Of a stretch of DNA of 64,000 bases, positions 59,672-64,000 are shown in pieces. The DNA lies in NCBI GenBank assembly GCA_016931955.1, contig JAFGDV010000002.1:48471-112470 (forward strand), read 5' to 3'. The number at the start of each line of letters is the position of its first letter. The first letter of the stretch is position 1. The notes below the pieces were generated by a model. It did no database searches, was not told where the DNA came from, and saw only the letters and a program-made list of their open reading frames with translations. The DNA is from Candidatus Altarchaeota archaeon (lineage in GTDB: Archaea; Altiarchaeota; Altiarchaeia; IMC4; QMZM01). A program made the position numbers and the translations under genes.

Positions 59672-59737
59672 GCGTAAGGTATATATTCTACCACATACTA
59701 TATAGGATATATACTGGGGGGTGCCGTGAGGGCGCCG

Positions 59738-62700
59738 ATGATTTCAGATAAATCCAGGAGAGGGATCACATTAGCTTTTGCTTTGTCCTTAGCTTTGCTT
59801 TTCTTCACTGGATTGGCTTCTTCTGCCACCGTCAACGTATCCTCATGCAGGGACCTGAATGTTTCAGATACAATATACCAACTAAACCAAAGCGTTAATG
59901 ATGCTGACACGTGCTTCTACATTAAGGCTAATAACGTAACCTTGGACTGCAAGGGACACACTATAAACTACTCTCAGACTGCTACGGGATTCGCCGTACA
60001 AAATCAGGATGGATTCAATCTCTCAACAATCAAGAACTGCGTGATCGTGCAAGGAAACGCATCTACTACTTCCCATGCAATCTATTTTGACGGAAATGCC
60101 AAAGAAATAGCTAATATAAGCATATTGAATAACACGATCACTACATTCGGTTCCTCCAGTTCAGGAATTTACCTCCATAAATCCTCTGACAACCAAGTAT
60201 TGGATAACACATTAACAACGTATGGCAATGATTCTTATGGAATCTTTCTCGGGTCTTATTCCATTGATTCGAAAGTAGCAAATAACACAGTAAAAACTTC
60301 TGGCAAGGATGCTTACGGAATCCATATCTCCACTTCTTCGGATTTTATCATGGTCTTGAAGAACCGAATCAACACTTCAGGTAATAGCAGTCATGGAATC
60401 TATTTCGCTTCCTCTAACTACGCGAATGTTTCAGGCAATAATGTGTCCACTTCAGGTTACGATGCTTCTGGGATATATTCTGCAAGTTGTTCTTATTCTA
60501 ATGCCGTGGATAACGTAGTGAAGACGTCTGGTTCATCCAGTCACGGAATCTATCTTTACACTACCTCGAACTCTAATCTGACAGAAAACAAGATAACCAC
60601 ATACAATGCCTCCGCTTACGGAATTCACTTTTATTCGAACTCAGACAATAACACGATTATGAACTCTACTATCATAAGCAAGCAGAGCTACGCCATCTAC
60701 TTCCGAAACTTAACGGTTTTTCCAGATAATAACCTCATCTACAACTGTCTACTGAACGGCTCCTCTGAGCCAGTCGGCTTCTCTAGTGGATACAGTGGAG
60801 CGAATAGTTGGAACACCAGCAATCGGTCAGACACAAACATCGTCGGAGGCAATGTTATTGGAGGAAATTACTATACCAACAGCTCTGGAACAGGTTTCTC
60901 AGATAAGTGCATTGACGTAATCCCACCATACGGCTTCTGCGACGAATCCTACAACATAACGTCGGACTTGAAGAACATAGACTATTTTCCACTAAGCAAC
61001 AAATTCGGTCCAACCTATCTGTCGGACTGCAGAAACCTGACGATGGAGAACACAACCTACTACTTGACGAAGAACGTCTCATCTAATGGAACCTGCTTCA
61101 CAATTAAGGCAGACAACATAACCCTAGACTGTAACGGGTATATGATAAATTACTCACAAACTCAGACAGGATATGCTATCAATGACTCCTGGGGGTATGA
61201 TCATCTGACCGTAAGGAACTGCATGATTTATCAGGGTGAGGCCTTCAATGCCTCCTTTGGGATTTATCTCGAGAATTCTGCAAACTCAACAATAGATAAC
61301 AGCTCAATCTACACGTATGGCAATCGCAGTGATTGTGTGAGCTCAGACTATCTGACTGATACAGTGATAGCAAATAACGTGATGACGACAGAGGGAGCCG
61401 ATGCCAGCTGCGTGTACGCCTATCATTCTGCAGGCAACAATATGATACTGGATAACGCATGCACCACAAAAGGCGACGCTGGACCAGGTAGCGGCAGCAT
61501 CGGCCTCCGGCTCGACCATGGGGGCAGTGACTTCCAGGTCATAGGCAACACGATAACGACTCTAGGAAACGCCGCGCGCGGCATAAGGTTCTCAGGAGAC
61601 ACGAACGCGAACATCATAAGAAACAATAACATAACCACTTATAACACAAAGGCTCATGGCGTACAGTGCGATAACAGCTCCAACAGCCTGTTCTCCAACA
61701 ACACAGTCTCAACCTACAGCACAGACGTCTACGCCGTCTTCCTCAAGAATAACTCGGACAACAACTCCTTCGTGAACAACACACTGAAAAGCAATAAGAG
61801 CTACGGAATCTACTTTGAATACAATGGAGTGAACATCCCCAACAATAACGCCATCTATAATTGCCTCATAAACGGATCATCAAAGCCTGTAGGCTTTAAT
61901 GCAGGATACTTCGGCGCCAACGTCTGGAATACCTCAAAAAAACTTGGGACCAGAGTCTATTCCTCTGGAAACATGATCGGTGGAAACTATTATACTAACA
62001 GCAGTGGAACAGGATACAGCGACACCTGCTCCGACGACAACCACGACGGCTTCTGTGATGGCTTCTATGATGTATTCAATAATAGCGTCTGCAGTGAATC
62101 AACCTGCGGCGATAATGCAGACCGTCTGCCGCTTTCCAGCAAATATTCTAACGTCTCGTTCTCTGTTAACCTGACTTCTCCGCCTGACGGGATCCTTACA
62201 GACGATAACATAACAGGTATCAGCTTCAAGGTCCGGGGTTCAGAGAGCACATACAACTGCACAGTATACTTTAACAACACCATAAAAGGAAACAACGCCT
62301 CAGTAAGCAATGACACCCTGACGACGATAACATCTATCGAGCTTTCAGATGGTGTCTGGAACTGGTACGTGAACTGCACAGCATCAGGCGTGATAAACCT
62401 GAGCGAAACTCGGACGCTGACAATCGATACCACGCCGCCGCAGATCACGTTAGTGCATCCCGTAAACGAAACTAACCTCTCAGCTGGCACAACCTGGACG
62501 TGGATAAACATCACCACAGACGAGAACGCAACCTGCCGGTGGAATAAATCAGACTTCACTTACCCTATAGGAACAAACTTCACCACGACAGGAGGAACAA
62601 AACACTACTTCAACTACTCCGAACTAATAAACGGACAAACCATCTCACTATACTACAAATGCAACGACAGCTTGGGGAACATTAACCCAAGCTCAGTAAT

Positions 62701-64000
62701 ACACGTCTTCAGAGTGAACGAATCTATTATGTTCTATGTTGACTTGAACTACCCAAGCAACGATACGACTACGAATGACTCAACACCCGACTTCAACTAC
62801 ACAGTTACAGGAACAGAAAACACCTACAACTGCGAACTATTCATAAACAACATAAGCTACGGCACAACAGAATACTTCACCAACGTCGGACACATATACG
62901 ACAACGGAACTGGATTAGGAGTGTGGGGAGACGGAACATACATATACCTAGCAAACGATGCTGAGGGACTGAGCGCATACACATTTAATGGGACGAATTT
63001 CACCAAAGTCGGCTGGGTAGACGATGGAGGTACTGGAGAGGGGGTGTGGGGAGACGGAAAATACATATACCTAGCAAACGGAGATGACGGACTGAGAGCA
63101 TACACATTCAACGGAACAAACTTCAACAAAACAGAACACATAAACAACGGAGGAACTGCTAAGGGGGTGTGGGGGGACGGAACATACATATACCTAGCAA
63201 ACGGGGAGACTGGACTAATAGCATACACATTCAACGGAACAAACTTCAACAAAACAGGAAACATAAGCAACGGAGGAACTGCTGAGGGAGTATGGGGAGA
63301 CGGAAAATACATATACCTAGCAAACGGAAATGACGGACTGAGAGCGTACACATTCAACGGAACAAACTTCACAAACGTCGGCTGGGTAGACGATGGGGGA
63401 ACTGGAGAGGGAGTGTGGGGGGACGGAACATACATATACCTAGCAAACGGAAATGACGGACTGAGAGCATACACATTCAACGGAACAAACTTCAACAAAA
63501 CAGAACACATAAACAACGGAGGATACGGAGAGGGAGTATGGGGAGACGGAACATACATATACCTAGCAAACGATAATGACGGGCTGAGAGCATACACATT
63601 CAACGGAACAAACTTCAACAACGTCAGCAAGACATACCACAGCTCATGGGCAATGGGAGTATGGGGGGATGGAACATACATATACCTAGCAAACGGAAAT
63701 GACGGACTTAGAGCATACACATTCTATGCTTTAAATAACACGCCAACAACGATCACCACAAATCCCATCTTACAGGATAGAACCTATAACTGGTACATAA
63801 ACTGCACAACAAAAGGAGTGACAAACCAGTCAGAGACAAGAGGGATCACAATAAACGCTAAACCACCGAACATAACAATAACAAACCCAGAAAACAACAC
63901 CAACCTCTCAGCTGGAACCAATTGGACTTGGATAAACATCACCACAGACGAGAACGCAACCTGCCGGTGGAATAAATCAGACTTCACTTACCCTATAGGA
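59738..64000 (+). CDS. Giant secreted surface protein: two beta-helix domains, Ig-like domains, inserted beta-propeller (3' end outside window)
   Basis: The frame is open for 1421 codons to the window edge. Residues 1-28 form a signal peptide (ITLAFALSLALLFFTGLASS). Two NosD-like parallel beta-helix domains follow, each opening with a Cys-flanked strap (CRDLNVSDT; CRNLTMENT at about 431) with NNVTLDC or DNITLDC, and closing with IGGNYYTNSSGTG plus a DxCxD segment. Several Ig-like domains come next, with paired cysteines and VHPVNETNLSAGTTWTW. A seven-unit repeat from residue 1062 looks like a beta-propeller. N-x-S/T sequons are extremely frequent. A GTG at 59726 in the same frame is an alternative start, with GGGGGGTG just before it. 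Probably a glycosylated envelope or adhesion protein. Confidence 0.85.
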   Translation, partial: MISDKSRRGITLAFALSLALLFFTGLASSATVNVSSCRDLNVSDTIYQLNQSVNDADTCFYIKANNVTLDCKGHTINYSQTATGFAVQNQDGFNLSTIKNCVIVQGNASTTSHAIYFDGNAKEIANISILNNTITTFGSSSSGIYLHKSSDNQVLDNTLTTYGNDSYGIFLGSYSIDSKVANNTVKTSGKDAYGIHISTSSDFIMVLKNRINTSGNSSHGIYFASSNYANVSGNNVSTSGYDASGIYSASCSYSNAVDNVVKTSGSSSHGIYLYTTSNSNLTENKITTYNASAYGIHFYSNSDNNTIMNSTIISKQSYAIYFRNLTVFPDNNLIYNCLLNGSSEPVGFSSGYSGANSWNTSNRSDTNIVGGNVIGGNYYTNSSGTGFSDKCIDVIPPYGFCDESYNITSDLKNIDYFPLSNKFGPTYLSDCRNLTMENTTYYLTKNVSSNGTCFTIKADNITLDCNGYMINYSQTQTGYAINDSWGYDHLTVRNCMIYQGEAFNASFGIYLENSANSTIDNSSIYTYGNRSDCVSSDYLTDTVIANNVMTTEGADASCVYAYHSAGNNMILDNACTTKGDAGPGSGSIGLRLDHGGSDFQVIGNTITTLGNAARGIRFSGDTNANIIRNNNITTYNTKAHGVQCDNSSNSLFSNNTVSTYSTDVYAVFLKNNSDNNSFVNNTLKSNKSYGIYFEYNGVNIPNNNAIYNCLINGSSKPVGFNAGYFGANVWNTSKKLGTRVYSSGNMIGGNYYTNSSGTGYSDTCSDDNHDGFCDGFYDVFNNSVCSESTCGDNADRLPLSSKYSNVSFSVNLTSPPDGILTDDNITGISFKVRGSESTYNCTVYFNNTIKGNNASVSNDTLTTITSIELSDGVWNWYVNCTASGVINLSETRTLTIDTTPPQITLVHPVNETNLSAGTTWTWINITTDENATCRWNKSDFTYPIGTNFTTTGGTKHYFNYSELINGQTISLYYKCNDSLGNINPSSVIHVFRVNESIMFYVDLNYPSNDTTTNDSTPDFNYTVTGTENTYNCELFINNISYGTTEYFTNVGHIYDNGTGLGVWGDGTYIYLANDAEGLSAYTFNGTNFTKVGWVDDGGTGEGVWGDGKYIYLANGDDGLRAYTFNGTNFNKTEHINNGGTAKGVWGDGTYIYLANGETGLIAYTFNGTNFNKTGNISNGGTAEGVWGDGKYIYLANGNDGLRAYTFNGTNFTNVGWVDDGGTGEGVWGDGTYIYLANGNDGLRAYTFNGTNFNKTEHINNGGYGEGVWGDGTYIYLANDNDGLRAYTFNGTNFNNVSKTYHSSWAMGVWGDGTYIYLANGNDGLRAYTFYALNNTPTTITTNPILQDRTYNWYINCTTKGVTNQSETRGITINAKPPNITITNPENNTNLSAGTNWTWINITTDENATCRWNKSDFTYPIG
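62474..62573 (+). repeat. Direct repeat of about 100 bp within the surface gene (second copy 63900-64000)
   Basis: The segment coding NLSAGT..WTWINITTDENATC and the following RWNKSDFTYPIG occurs at about 62474-62573 and again at 63900-64000. About 70 bases at the 3' part are identical. It marks duplicated Ig-like domains; the second copy is cut by the window end. Confidence 0.85.
62878..63727 (+). repeat. Seven in-frame 123-bp repeats coding a 41-residue beta-propeller blade
   Basis: GVWGDGTYIYLAN begins at 62921, 63044, 63167, 63290, 63413, 63536 and 63659, exactly 123 bp apart each time. Each unit continues with a GLRAYTFNGTNF strand and a variable turn. A partial unit before the first (FTNVGHIYDNGTGL) supplies what the last unit lacks, as in the ring closure of a seven-bladed propeller. 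Neighbouring units are nearly identical in DNA, so the array is young or homogenised. Confidence 0.88.

Noticed and set aside
62857-63720. Long open antisense frame over the repeat region
   Set aside because: The repeat period of 123 bp is a multiple of three, so any frame lacking a stop in one unit stays open through all units. The plus strand has signal peptide, domain structure and sequons, so the antisense frame is a by-product.
62878-63727. Regular direct repeats considered as a CRISPR array
   Set aside because: Units are contiguous, 123 bp long, in frame and protein-coding, with no unique spacers and no cas genes nearby.
1-64000. tRNA and rRNA genes
   Set aside because: I looked through the intergenic gaps for cloverleaf arms and conserved rRNA stretches and saw none that I could support; a covariance-model scan would settle it.

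Overview
The window is archaeal and most likely euryarchaeal. The archaea-specific genes include Nop5 (C/D-box RNP core), an archaeal-type tyrosyl-tRNA synthetase, a free-standing Bud32 kinase, a UPF0147 protein, archaeal chemotaxis genes with many CheC proteins, and a formylmethanofuran dehydrogenase operon (fwdA-C-D-B). Ribosome-binding sites are mostly of the GGTGATC or GGAGG type, and several promoters look leaderless with a TATA element about 25 nt upstream. Fwd, a cytosolic Ni-Fe hydrogenase, NikR and a full hyp set point to an anaerobic, H2-linked C1 metabolism (a methanogen or relative). No mcr, archaellum or rRNA genes are present, so the lineage cannot be fixed from this window.

Layout. 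1-3.3 kb: end of a membrane-anchored surface protein, nop5 and a PfkB kinase. 3.3-11.8 kb: a leftward chemotaxis arm (CheC-like, cheW, one full MCP, then RR-cheY-cheB-cheC-cheD-cheC-cheC-wHTH). 11.9-15.7 kb: hypA-B-C-D-E plus a hydrogenase maturation protease. 15.7-19.3 kb, leftward and convergent with it: a ParA-like ATPase, an MvhD-like protein, a hydrogenase small-subunit homologue and a hydrogenase large-subunit homologue that has lost the Ni-Fe site. 19.4-26.4 kb: a second chemotaxis arm (RR-cheY-cheA-cheC-cheD, cheR opposite, another CheC, two KaiC/RecA-like proteins without a Walker A motif). 26.4-29.3 kb: glycogen debranching enzyme and an isocitrate/isopropylmalate-dehydrogenase family enzyme. 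29.5-32.9 kb: a cassette of an unrecognised protein, two Cache-domain membrane proteins that lack any signalling output domain, and between them a TusA-fold protein without its cysteine. 33.1-37.1 kb: an intact Ni-Fe hydrogenase operon (protease, ferredoxin, V4R-like protein, small and large subunits, small tail protein). 37.1-38.4 kb: LeuD-family subunit, wHTH, HIT protein. 38.5-47.4 kb: five tandem paralogous membrane histidine kinases with two stand-alone receivers. 47.4-50.3 kb: methyltransferase and feoB-feoA-dtxR. 50.3-54.9 kb: fwd operon and divergent nikR sharing one operator. 55-59.7 kb: housekeeping genes. 59.7-64 kb: a giant secreted beta-helix/Ig-like/beta-propeller surface protein running off the end.

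How it fits together. About half of the window is signal transduction. The two che arms begin with the same receiver pair and both carry a cheC-cheD pair, so they look like copies of one ancestral cassette. Seven CheC homologues carry zero, one or two intact phosphatase motifs. Nickel and iron supply (NikR, Feo/DtxR), Ni-insertion (Hyp) and the intact hydrogenase form a coherent metal and H2 theme. The second hydrogenase-like module keeps its iron-sulfur relay but cannot bind Ni-Fe, and it is the least expected object here, together with the output-less Cache/TusA-like cassette.
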